Positions 44,097-51,601 of a DNA stretch of 64,000 nt are shown here, piece after piece. How positions within the stretch are numbered: the stretch's first letter is position 1; every line of letters begins with the position of its first letter. The stretch is from an uncultured Aquimarina sp. (GTDB lineage Bacteria > Bacteroidota > Bacteroidia > Flavobacteriales > Flavobacteriaceae): assembly GCA_947498935.1 (NCBI GenBank), contig CANMMM010000014.1, positions 1 to 64,000 of the forward strand, read 5' to 3'. Below the pieces are notes generated by a model. The model ran no database searches. It saw nothing but the letters and a program-made list of their open reading frames with translations, and was not told where the DNA came from. The position numbers and the translations under genes were made by a program.

Positions 44097-44435
44097 TTAA
44101 TTGATGGCTTGGCTACCGCGCTCTTCTGTTCTGATTCTATAGGTCTCGTTTACATCTGATACAAACACTTTTCCGTCCCCTACAGCACCTGTTTTAGCAT
44201 TAGCGATGATGGCTTCTACGGTTCTTTCAGCAAATTCATCAGATACTACTATCGATAAATACCTTCTCTGAATATCAGAAGTACTATAGGTGATACCTCT
44301 ATACACCTTTCCTTTTTTCTCATTCCCAACTCCTGTAACATCCCAATAGGAAAAAAAGTTAACTTCTATTTCATGGAGCGCTTCTTTTACAGCGCTGAAT
44401 TTGGATTTACGGATAATCGCTTCTATTTTCTTCAT
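44097..44435 (-). CDS. P-II family nitrogen regulatory protein
   Basis: 112-residue trimeric signal protein that reads ATP/ADP and 2-oxoglutarate and controls ammonium uptake and assimilation. The T-loop tyrosine corresponds to Y50 in KVYRGITYSTSD; the C-terminal signature TGAVGDGKVFV is intact. The T-loop is one residue shorter than in E. coli GlnB. P-II genes in this lineage usually sit beside amt; none is present here, and only a porin gene follows. Confidence 0.93.
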   Translation of the reverse strand: MKKIEAIIRKSKFSAVKEALHEIEVNFFSYWDVTGVGNEKKGKVYRGITYSTSDIQRRYLSIVVSDEFAERTVEAIIANAKTGAVGDGKVFVSDVNETYRIRTEERGSQAIN

Positions 44436-44644
44436 ATAGTAGTATGTTATTAAAACAAGGTCATTAAAAACACTGCTATATGTGTTATCAAGTAGTGGGT
44501 ATGACTTTGTTTGTGTTTGTAATTAGGTTACCTTGTATATAAGTAGATAATGCGAGCTACATATATACATATAGTAGACACTATCACAAAATACTCATTT
44601 TTTTTATAGATTCAAAAAATAAAGTGAATCCATCAGTACGAACA

Positions 44645-45007
44645 TTATTTTACCATCCATAATCCAATGGCTACAGCAATCATTCCAATACCAAAAGAAG
44701 CAATCGAGTAACTAATAAAATATAGGAACTCTCCATTTTTGATCAATGCATGATTCTCATAAGCAAAAGAAGAGAATGTGGTAAAACCACCACAAAAACC
44801 AGTGGCAATTAGTATCGCTATATGTGGCGGAATCATTTCTTTGGATAGTAATCCTAGGATACTACCTATAAGTAAGCTCCCAAGTACATTCACCACTAGG
44901 GTGCCAAAAGGAATACTAGTGTGTACCTTATTTAAGTATGTACTGATCATATAGCGCGCCACACTACCAGTGCCGCCTCCAATAAATAGCAATAGCAATT
45001 GTTTCAT
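44645..45007 (-). CDS. crcB: Fluoride exporter CrcB/Fluc
   Basis: 120 residues, four membrane helices. GGGTGSVARYMIS lies in helix 1, and GFCGGFTTFSSFAYE is the pore-lining signature with the Phe-box and central sodium site. These proteins work as antiparallel dual-topology dimers. It lies 19 bp after the SRPBCC gene, so it is probably read from that promoter; no fluoride riboswitch was seen upstream. Confidence 0.95.
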   Translation of the reverse strand: MKQLLLLFIGGGTGSVARYMISTYLNKVHTSIPFGTLVVNVLGSLLIGSILGLLSKEMIPPHIAILIATGFCGGFTTFSSFAYENHALIKNGEFLYFISYSIASFGIGMIAVAIGLWMVK

Positions 45008-45026
45008 TTAGATTATAATCAATAGA

Positions 45027-46064
45027 TTATTGTATAGGGATATAGATTTCTGTAATCCACTCTGCAGGATTCGGTTGTAGTTCAGGTGTCGTTTTATACA
45101 CTTCGAATGCTGGCGCGTTTTCAATCGCTTCCAGTCCTTTTTCTTGTACATACGCGTATCCTTGCTGCCATGCCTGCTTTAGATACGTATAGTCCCCTTT
45201 TAGAGTTACTTTTACTACCCGTTGTCTAGGTAAGAAATCACATAGGACATTGCTATCCGTAGGAGTGATCACTTTTTCTCTTACAGGAATCGCAGTAGAG
45301 AAAATAGCCGTTCCTTGTGCAGTATTAAACTCATTAAAAACCGTAAAAGGCATTCCTGTTTGTGGTAACTGATTTTGGGTGATATACGCCTGTACAGTAG
45401 GAAACATTTGTGTCATTTTCTGAGGAATTGCAGCAATGGCAGATGCCGTAGCCGTATACATATAGAATCCACCTCCATGTTCAGTAATCCCATCGACACT
45501 AATTGTATGCGCTTTCATCTTTTTTAGCGCCAATGATTCTAGGTTTTTTAATCCTTTGGCATACATCGGTTGGATACTTTCTGAGAGTGTAGTGCTTTGC
45601 GTGAGCCAAAACAGTTTTTCCATCAATGATTGTTTGCCCTTCATTCCCCAAGTAACCTTCGTTTGTTTAGGTGCTATTTTTTCAAAATTCCAATATACCG
45701 TACTTTTTGTTTCTCCGACAAATGGAGGGAAGAAGGTAATCGCTTGCTCAATAGAAGTATACGGTACCGCTTGTAGGGTTTGCATCGTTCCATCACCTTC
45801 TGTTTCATGTTTCCAACTATAGGAAGCGCCATCGCCACTCGTTTGTTCGGCATACGAAATTTCCATCTCATTCGTAGTATCCATCCATGGATTCCATTGT
45901 TCCCATGTCTTGTACTCATTGACCGTATTGAATAATAATTCGTCTGGAGCCTCAATGGTGCGACTTTCTACGATCTCAAAATTTCCGTCTAGTGTAGCTA
46001 GGTAAACAGCTCCTCCGATAACAGTGATTAGTAGTAGAAAGAATAAATATTTGATGATTTTCAT
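45027..46064 (-). CDS. SRPBCC (polyketide cyclase-like) and GyrI-like domain protein
   Basis: 345 residues. An N-terminal membrane helix (about 4-24) is followed by an SRPBCC/START-like ligand-binding domain (about 30-170, with VESRTIEAPDELLFNTVNEY and WEQWNPWMD). A GyrI/AraC-effector-binding domain fills about 190-345. Both are small-molecule-binding folds, here fused and membrane-tethered, an arrangement common in Bacteroidota. Its ligand is unknown. crcB follows closely. Confidence 0.85.
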   Translation of the reverse strand: MKIIKYLFFLLLITVIGGAVYLATLDGNFEIVESRTIEAPDELLFNTVNEYKTWEQWNPWMDTTNEMEISYAEQTSGDGASYSWKHETEGDGTMQTLQAVPYTSIEQAITFFPPFVGETKSTVYWNFEKIAPKQTKVTWGMKGKQSLMEKLFWLTQSTTLSESIQPMYAKGLKNLESLALKKMKAHTISVDGITEHGGGFYMYTATASAIAAIPQKMTQMFPTVQAYITQNQLPQTGMPFTVFNEFNTAQGTAIFSTAIPVREKVITPTDSNVLCDFLPRQRVVKVTLKGDYTYLKQAWQQGYAYVQEKGLEAIENAPAFEVYKTTPELQPNPAEWITEIYIPIQ

Positions 46065-46194
46065 GATTGTTAGTTTATGTATTCACGAAGCTAAGATAAA
46101 CAATTTTTGATGCGTTGTTTTTGTAACCAAAGCGATACATAACTATTTTATACAGTCGTTTTTAACAATTAGGAGTATACATGTATATTGATGA

Positions 46195-46444
46195 GGGCGT
46201 TCCCCAAGGGGCGGGCTATACGCTATATCTTTTTTGTTTTTTAAGAAGAAGTGTTTTATCCTTTTTGGATTGAAGCGAAAAGTGAAGATTTTGTGATCAA
46301 ATGCAGTGATTTTTTTTGTTGCATAGCAGCGCTACGGAACTCAAAAATTACAAAATTTGAGTGCAAAAGATCATTTTTGTAGCCAATTTCAAAAAGAGTA
46401 AAACACTTCTAACCAAAAAAGGATGCCGCTCCTATCCCTAACGC
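46195..46444 (+). repeat. Family A repeat, copy 7 (+), interrupted by a family B element
   Basis: The left part GGGCGTTCCCCAAGGGGCGG runs to about 46247. The right part AACCAAAAAAGGATGCC to TAACGC lies at 46411-46444. A complete family B copy fills the hairpin region between them. Bases 46445-46601 hold no recognised gene. Confidence 0.85.
46248..46410 (+). repeat. Family B repeat nested inside a family A copy (+)
   Basis: The terminal inverted repeats are AGAAGTGTTTTATCC-type on the left and GAGTAAAACACTTCT on the right. The core GTTGCATAGCAGCGCTACGG and the internal palindrome ACTCAAAAATTACAAAATTTGAGT-like stretch (46340-46363) are intact. Insertion into the A hairpin shows the element moved after that A copy was in place. 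Confidence 0.8.
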
Positions 46445-46601
46445 AATAATAGGTGCTATCGGATTAAGAAAAGCATGTATACATGAGACTTATTTTCATA
46501 AGATTTTATGATGTTGTTGTTATATACTCCTATGAGCAGTATCGTAGCAATGTAGTAAATGAGTGATGTGAGCGCCTGTATAAAGATACTGCTACTAGGT
46601 A

Positions 46602-46793
46602 TTACTCGGGCTGCAAGTATACTTTTAGTACAAAAAGTAGGGCTATAAAAACAATAAAGCCAATCAAAATAAAAATACTGCCCTTATAGTATTTGCGGTG
46701 TAATCGGATGTCTTTTCGATAACTAATAACCATTAAAATAATGAATGCAATTACAAAACTTGCAGCAAATAGTAGTTGTCCAGTACTAAACAT
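46602..46793 (-). CDS. Small two-helix membrane protein, 63 residues
   Basis: Two hydrophobic helices (about 6-24, LLFAASFVIAFIILMVISY, and 40-60, IFILIGFIVFIALLFVLKVY) are joined by a basic loop (RKDIRLHRKYYKG), which should face the cytoplasm. The style is that of conserved small flavobacterial membrane proteins of unknown role. No family name is claimed. Confidence 0.65.
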   Translation of the reverse strand: MFSTGQLLFAASFVIAFIILMVISYRKDIRLHRKYYKGSIFILIGFIVFIALLFVLKVYLQPE

Positions 46794-46833
46794 AATTTAT
46801 GCTATTTTTGCTGCAAAGATAAGAACTGAAATC

Positions 46834-46893
46834 GAAGTGGTTTGCACTTTTTTGGTTTCAGTAAAAAGCAAAGATTTTTGCACAGATGTTTAT
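46834..46893 (+). repeat. Truncated left end of a family B element
   Basis: GAAGTGGTTTGCAC, then TTTCAGTAAAAAGCAAAGA, matches the first 45 or so bases of family B. It directly precedes the complete copy at 46894. Confidence 0.6.
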
Positions 46894-47055
46894 GAAGTGA
46901 TTTAAACTTTTTTGATTTCAGCGAAAAACAAAGATTTTGTGATCAAATACAGTGATTTTTTAGTTGTATAGCAGCGCTACGGAACTCAAAAATTACAAAA
47001 TTTGAGTGCAAAAGATCGTTTTTATAGCAAATTGAAAAAAGGTTAAACCACTTCT
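46894..47055 (+). repeat. Family B repeat, full copy (+)
   Basis: 162 bp from GAAGTGATTTAAACTTTTTT to AGGTTAAACCACTTCT, with imperfect terminal inverted repeats of about 25 bp and the core TAGCAGCGCTACGGAACTC. It lies in the gap between divergent genes. Confidence 0.85.
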
Positions 47056-47201
47056 ATTAGTGAATTATAAATAATCAACTATTCATCTTGTAAATCTTAA
47101 ATAAATCGCGTGAGTCATACCATTTTTAGCAGGGTGGGATGTATAGATGAGACAGATATGTCGGTACGTATGCGCTAAGATGAAGAATATAATATATAGA
47201 T

Positions 47202-47597
47202 ATGAAAGATAAAATTACAGCAGTACAAGAATTTCATACTGCTTTTGGAATAGGGTATAAAGAAGCGCCAATAGCCGATCTAGGAAATGCAAAAAACACA
47301 TTGCGTTTCAACCTAATGAAAGAAGAAAACGAAGAATACTTAGCCGCTGCCGAGGCAAATGATATGGTAGAGGTAGCCGATGCACTAGGTGATATGTTGT
47401 ATATATTATGTGGTACGATCATCGAACACGGAATGCAACATAAAATCGAAGAAGTATTCCAAGAGATCCAACGGAGTAATATGAGTAAATTAGGTGCAGA
47501 TGGAAAACCAATTTATAGAGAAGATGGTAAGGTCTTGAAGGGACCGAATTATTTTAAACCTAATATTCAGAAAATTTTAGATAACGAAGCAGTGTGA
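47202..47597 (+). CDS. MazG-like nucleoside triphosphate pyrophosphohydrolase
   Basis: 131 residues, all-alpha NTP-PPase superfamily. The metal-binding ExxE-x(n)-ExxD pattern is visible as EENEEY followed by EVADALGDMLYI. The C-terminus (SNMSKLGADGKPIYREDGK, then GPNYFKPNI) is the tail of the phage/bacterial phosphoribosyl-ATP-pyrophosphohydrolase-like branch. It probably hydrolyses non-canonical or excess dNTPs. Family B repeats lie on both sides. Confidence 0.88.
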   Translation: MKDKITAVQEFHTAFGIGYKEAPIADLGNAKNTLRFNLMKEENEEYLAAAEANDMVEVADALGDMLYILCGTIIEHGMQHKIEEVFQEIQRSNMSKLGADGKPIYREDGKVLKGPNYFKPNIQKILDNEAV

Positions 47598-47615
47598 TCT
47601 ATTCCGTGATGCATA

Positions 47616-47775
47616 GAAGTGATTTAAACTTTTTTGATTTCAGCGAACATCGTAAGATTTTGTGACCAAATGCAGTGATTTTTTTGTTGCATAGCAGCGC
47701 TACGGAACTCAAAAATTACAAAATTTGGGTGTAAAAGATCGTTTTTATAGCAAATTGAAAAAGTTTAAACCACTT
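47616..47775 (+). repeat. Family B repeat, full copy (+)
   Basis: 160 bp from GAAGTGATTTAAACTTTTTT to AAAAAGTTTAAACCACTT. The terminal inverted repeats are clearest here, since AAGTGATTTAAACTTTTT mirrors AAAAAGTTTAAACCACTT. It begins 19 bases after the MazG-like stop codon. Confidence 0.88.
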
Positions 47776-47824
47776 TATATACTAATCGCTAGTTTGTTTA
47801 GATGAGTGAATGCATAGTAGTTAT

Positions 47825-47883
47825 AAAAAAAACTGTCTGAAACGGTACTTCTACATATGATAGGAAGTAGCATTTCAGACAGT
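47825..47883 (-). terminator. Terminator of ilvE
   Basis: ACTGTCTGAAA (47832-47842) pairs with TTTCAGACAGT (47873-47883), with an inner ACTTC/GGAAGT pair; the minus strand continues with eight T residues. Confidence 0.85.
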
Positions 47884-47930
47884 GTCATTTAAGAATGTCT
47901 GTTATTACATTTGTTGTCGAGTAGTATTAC

Positions 47931-49001
47931 TTATTGTACTTTAACTCTCCATCCAAATGCGTCTTCAGCCATATTATACTGTATATCTAGTAATGCTTTC
48001 TTAAAGTGAGCTGCATATGAATTTTCTTGCGGAGCTACTTCGTAATGCGCTCCTTTATATCCAAAAGCTTTTACAGGACTCACTACAGCGGCAGTACCAG
48101 CACCAAAAATTTCTTTTAGGCTACCATCTTTTGCAGCTGCTACGATTTCACTTACTTTGATCGGACGTACTTCTACAACGATCCCTTGTTTTTCGGCCAA
48201 TGCGATCAAACTTTTTCTAGTGACTCCATCTAAAATACGGTCACTGATAGGGGCTGTTAATAAAGTATCGTTGACTCTAAAGAATAGGTTCATCGTTCCT
48301 GCTTCCTCTACATACTCATGTGTATTAGAATCTGTCCAGATAATTTGCTGATACCCTTGTTCTTTGGCAAGCTTAGTAGGGTAGAATTGCCCAGCATAAT
48401 TTCCAGCAGCTTTGGCATACCCAAAACCACCATTGGCAGAACGGCTAAATTTCTCGGCAACTAATACGCTGACATCTCCACTATAATAGGATTGCGCAGG
48501 AGAACAGATAATCATAAATCGGTATTGATCCGCTTCAGAAGCTGATACGCTAGGTTGTGTAGCGATTACAAATGGTCTTATATATAATGAATTTCCTTCA
48601 CCAGATTTAATCCATGCATTGTCTAATTTAAGCAGCGCATAGAGTCCATCAAAAAAGTAATTTTCAGGAAATGCAGGCATGGCCAATCGCTCAGCAGATT
48701 TATTAATACGGTTGTAGTTTTCATCTGGTCTGAATAGATAGGTGTCTCCTTGCTCATCTTTATATGCTTTCATTCCTTCGAAAACAGCCTGTCCATAATG
48801 AAAAACACGTGCCGATGGGTCTAGTGTTAGTGGACCATACGGTACGATTTTAGGAGTCTGCCATTCGCCATTGACGTAATCACAGACAAACATATGATCG
48901 GTAAAAATATTACCGAACGTAAGGTTTTCAAAATCTACCTCAGTAATTTTTGATGTTGCTATTTTCGTGATTTCAATCTCTTGCGGAAGTGCATTTTCCA
49001 T
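47931..49001 (-). CDS. ilvE: Branched-chain amino acid aminotransferase
   Basis: 356-residue fold-type IV PLP enzyme that interconverts Leu, Ile and Val with their 2-oxo acids. Conserved parts include FHYGQAVFEGMKAYK, RPDENYNRINKSAERLAMP, the PLP lysine in GYAKAAGNYAGQFYP, and EEAGTMNLFFRV. The length and the BCAT-II-type layout are normal. It has its own terminator and a -7 box at 49103-49110, so it is separate from other branched-chain genes. Confidence 0.96.
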   Translation of the reverse strand: MENALPQEIEITKIATSKITEVDFENLTFGNIFTDHMFVCDYVNGEWQTPKIVPYGPLTLDPSARVFHYGQAVFEGMKAYKDEQGDTYLFRPDENYNRINKSAERLAMPAFPENYFFDGLYALLKLDNAWIKSGEGNSLYIRPFVIATQPSVSASEADQYRFMIICSPAQSYYSGDVSVLVAEKFSRSANGGFGYAKAAGNYAGQFYPTKLAKEQGYQQIIWTDSNTHEYVEEAGTMNLFFRVNDTLLTAPISDRILDGVTRKSLIALAEKQGIVVEVRPIKVSEIVAAAKDGSLKEIFGAGTAAVVSPVKAFGYKGAHYEVAPQENSYAAHFKKALLDIQYNMAEDAFGWRVKVQ

Positions 49002-49102
49002 TCGTTACTCATTTTAAAGGTTACAAAATACTAATAAAACAGAAAATCATATGGTATGACATATGATCTCACTTGTTTTATCACGCTAAAAAATCTTTAA
49101 AG

Positions 49103-49110
49103 CAAAAATA
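49103..49110 (-). promoter_or_regulatory. -7 element upstream of ilvE
   Basis: On the minus strand TATTTTTG, matching TAnnTTTG, about 100 bases before the ilvE start. No good -33 box is seen. Confidence 0.35.
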
Positions 49111-49179
49111 CCTTTTTATATTAAATTAAGAATTTTAAAAATGTTTAATTTTACAGATCATCAGAAATTATAATGTATA

Positions 49180-49692
49180 ATGAAAAGAAATGGGTGTTTT
49201 TTTGCGATTTTATCATGTCTGCTACTTATAAGTTGTGGATTTAATCAGGAAAAATCAGCATTAAAAATGACTACAGAATTAGCTACAGAATCTTATGACT
49301 CCTATGGCGGCACAATAACTGCCACTAAAATAGAGGATGAAACTACTGTGGTAGCTACCTATACAGCGATGCAGCAAGGAGATACAGTACCTTTAGCATT
49401 CAAAGGAGTAATAAACCAAGTGTGTAAAGTAAAAGGCTGCTGGATGAAAGTTGCCGTTGGAGGAGAAGAAGAAATTATGGTGCGTTTTAAGGAGTATGGT
49501 TTTTTTGTACCTACAGATGTAGCTACAGATTCTGTAGTTGTACAGGGTAAGGCCTATGTTTCGGAAACTTCGGTAGCTGATTTGAGACATTTAGCGAGTG
49601 ATGAAGGGCAATCCCAAGAAGTAATCGCAGCGATTGTAGCACCTGAAAAAACATATGCGTTTATAGCTGATGGCGTATTGATACAAAAATAG
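49180..49692 (+). CDS. DUF4920 lipoprotein
   Basis: 170 residues. The lipobox LLISC (cysteine about residue 19) makes it a lipoprotein. The mature domain (about 45-170, with INQVCKVKGCWMKVAVGGEE, MVRFKEYGFFVPTDVATDSVVVQGKAYV) matches DUF4920, a small OB-like beta fold. The two cysteines of CKVKGCW could bind a metal or form a disulphide. Function unknown. The methyltransferase gene begins on the base after its stop codon. Confidence 0.82.
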   Translation: MKRNGCFFAILSCLLLISCGFNQEKSALKMTTELATESYDSYGGTITATKIEDETTVVATYTAMQQGDTVPLAFKGVINQVCKVKGCWMKVAVGGEEEIMVRFKEYGFFVPTDVATDSVVVQGKAYVSETSVADLRHLASDEGQSQEVIAAIVAPEKTYAFIADGVLIQK

Positions 49693-50382
49693 ATGGACGA
49701 TTCTTTAAAACGCACAATTATTAAAACCTCTGATGGTTCTACTACGATTCATTTTCCAGAAATCAATGAGCAATACCATTCTAAGCATGGGGCGATTAAC
49801 GAAGCTAGGCATGTATTCATCCGGCATGGATTACAATACAGATGGCAATTAGCGGAGGTATCCAGACCTCTAGATATAGTAGAAATAGGTTTTGGTACAG
49901 GGCTCAATGCATTTATTACTTTTTTAGAAGCGCTAAAAGAGCAGCGAGCTATACAGTATACAGGTGTAGAAGCATATCCAGTGACTTCTCAAGAGGTAGC
50001 TAGCTTAAATTATGTAGCCGCATTGGAAGCAGAGCAGCATCGCGCGGTATTTGATACGATACACGCAGTGGATTGGGAAGTACCACAAGAAATGAGTGCT
50101 TCGTTTTTACTCACCAAACGACAGCAATTATTCCAAGAGATTACCGATAAAAACTGTTTTGATCTAGTATATTTCGATGCTTTTGGGGCTAGAGTACAAC
50201 CCGAACTATGGTCCGAAACCATATTCGGAGCTATGTATACAGCACTTAGAAAAAATGGGGTTTTAGTTACGTACGCCGCTAAGGGAAGTGTACGACGTGC
50301 CATGCAAAGTGTAGGTTTTGAGGTAGAAAGATTACCAGGGCCTCCGGGAAAGCGCGAAATGCTAAGAGGGGTCAAGCGATAA
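49693..50382 (+). CDS. mnmD: MnmD-like tRNA U34 methyltransferase
   Basis: 229-residue SAM-dependent methyltransferase of the MnmC-N/MnmD type, finishing mnm5(s2)U at the wobble base. Motif I is EIGFGTGLNAF, and the DAFG-x-R-x-QPELW stretch and the C-terminal GPPGKREMLRG are diagnostic. It lacks the FAD oxidase half of proteobacterial MnmC, as in other bacteria with stand-alone MnmD. It abuts the DUF4920 gene with no spacing. Confidence 0.92.
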   Translation: MDDSLKRTIIKTSDGSTTIHFPEINEQYHSKHGAINEARHVFIRHGLQYRWQLAEVSRPLDIVEIGFGTGLNAFITFLEALKEQRAIQYTGVEAYPVTSQEVASLNYVAALEAEQHRAVFDTIHAVDWEVPQEMSASFLLTKRQQLFQEITDKNCFDLVYFDAFGARVQPELWSETIFGAMYTALRKNGVLVTYAAKGSVRRAMQSVGFEVERLPGPPGKREMLRGVKR

Positions 50383-50476
50383 AAGCGTATGAATAGCGGA
50401 TTAAACTAATGTTAAACCCGCTACAATAAATAGGTTTTAATGGGTAAGGATTGTAATTTGTAGTAATACTTTTTTT

Positions 50477-51397
50477 ATGAAAATTCTAATTACAGGTGCT
50501 ACAGGTCTTATAGGACAGGAAATAGTAAAACTATGCCATCAGGCAGGGTATAGTGTGCATTATTTGACGACTCGCAAGCAAAAAGTAAAAGCAGAAGATA
50601 CGTACAAAGGTTTTTTGTGGAATCCTGTAAAAGGAGAAATAGACGAGGCTTGTTTTGATGGAGTAGAGGTGATCATTCACCTCGTTGGTGCTACGGTAGC
50701 TAAGCGATGGACACCTTCGTACAGACAAGAGATTATGGATAGTAGAGTGCAGACCACAGCATTGATTACGAATGCACTGTCTAGCATACGGCATACAGTA
50801 CGACATATCGTATCGGCTAGTGCTATCGGTATCTATCAGGATTCACTACAGAATTATTATACAGAGGAATCCACAGAGACAGACGCAGGGTTTTTAGGAC
50901 AGGTAGTGACAGCTTGGGAAAATGCAGTGCTAGCCCATAAAAAATTAGATATAGAGGTAAGTTTGATCCGGATAGGATTGGTCTTATCTGCTACAGGAGG
51001 TGCATTTCCTAAAATAAAAAAACCGATCGCCTATGGTATGGGCGCTATTTTCGGATCAGGAAAACAATGGCAGAGTTGGGTACATATACAGGATATCGCA
51101 CGCATATTTCTATTTGTAGTAGAAGAGGAGCTACTAGGTGTTTTTAATGGAGTGGCACCAGAACCTGTATCTAATAAAAAGATGACACATGCCATTGCTA
51201 GAGTACTCGGAAAGAAAATACGATTGCCCAATGTACCGGCCTTCGCAATGCACTTATTGTTAGGAGAAATGTATCAATTATTATTCGCTAGTCATCGTGT
51301 AAGTAGTGCAAAGATTATAAAAAATGGATTCCGTTTTAAGTATGGGAATATTACTACAGCTTTAGAAGCGTTGTGCGCCGATGATCCATCAAAGTAG
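50477..51397 (+). CDS. TIGR01777-family NAD(P)-dependent epimerase
   Basis: 306 residues. An N-terminal Rossmann segment ITGATGLIGQEIV is followed by the extended-SDR middle (VIHLVGATVAKRW, then RLGLVLS-like IRIGLVLSATGGA). The C-terminal DUF1731 part contains PNVPAFAMHLLLGEM. Related to E. coli YfcH and plant SulA homologues; the substrate is unknown. Monocistronic, with a family A repeat 20 bases behind it. Confidence 0.92.
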   Translation: MKILITGATGLIGQEIVKLCHQAGYSVHYLTTRKQKVKAEDTYKGFLWNPVKGEIDEACFDGVEVIIHLVGATVAKRWTPSYRQEIMDSRVQTTALITNALSSIRHTVRHIVSASAIGIYQDSLQNYYTEESTETDAGFLGQVVTAWENAVLAHKKLDIEVSLIRIGLVLSATGGAFPKIKKPIAYGMGAIFGSGKQWQSWVHIQDIARIFLFVVEEELLGVFNGVAPEPVSNKKMTHAIARVLGKKIRLPNVPAFAMHLLLGEMYQLLFASHRVSSAKIIKNGFRFKYGNITTALEALCADDPSK

Positions 51398-51417
51398 AAG
51401 TGCTTATGTAAAAACTT

Positions 51418-51502
51418 GCGTTAGGGATAGCAGCGGCATCCTTTTTGTTTTCTTTTCAAAACAAAAAGATATAGCGGATAGCCCGACCCTTGGGGAACGC
51501 CC
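51418..51502 (-). repeat. Family A repeat, copy 8 (-)
   Basis: GCGTTAGGGATAGC to GGGGAACGCCC; central hairpin CTTTTTGTTTT/AAAACAAAAAG. Convergent intergenic site, just before a strong terminator. Confidence 0.88.
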
Positions 51503-51528
51503 AAAATAATAGTATGAAATTGGTATAT

Positions 51529-51566
51529 AAAAAGCCCTTTCGCATCACTACGCGAAAGGGCTTTTT
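51529..51566. terminator. Bidirectional terminator between the epimerase and the GH26-like gene
   Basis: AAAAAGCCCTTTCGC (51529-51543) pairs perfectly with GCGAAAGGGCTTTTT (51552-51566). Confidence 0.95.
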
Positions 51567-51601
51567 GGTGATAGTTTAGCTTGTGTGAGCTACAGATACA
51601 T

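Noticed and set aside
44436..45026. Fluoride riboswitch for crcB
   Set aside because: Only 19 bases separate crcB from the preceding gene, leaving no room, and no pseudoknot-like leader was found.
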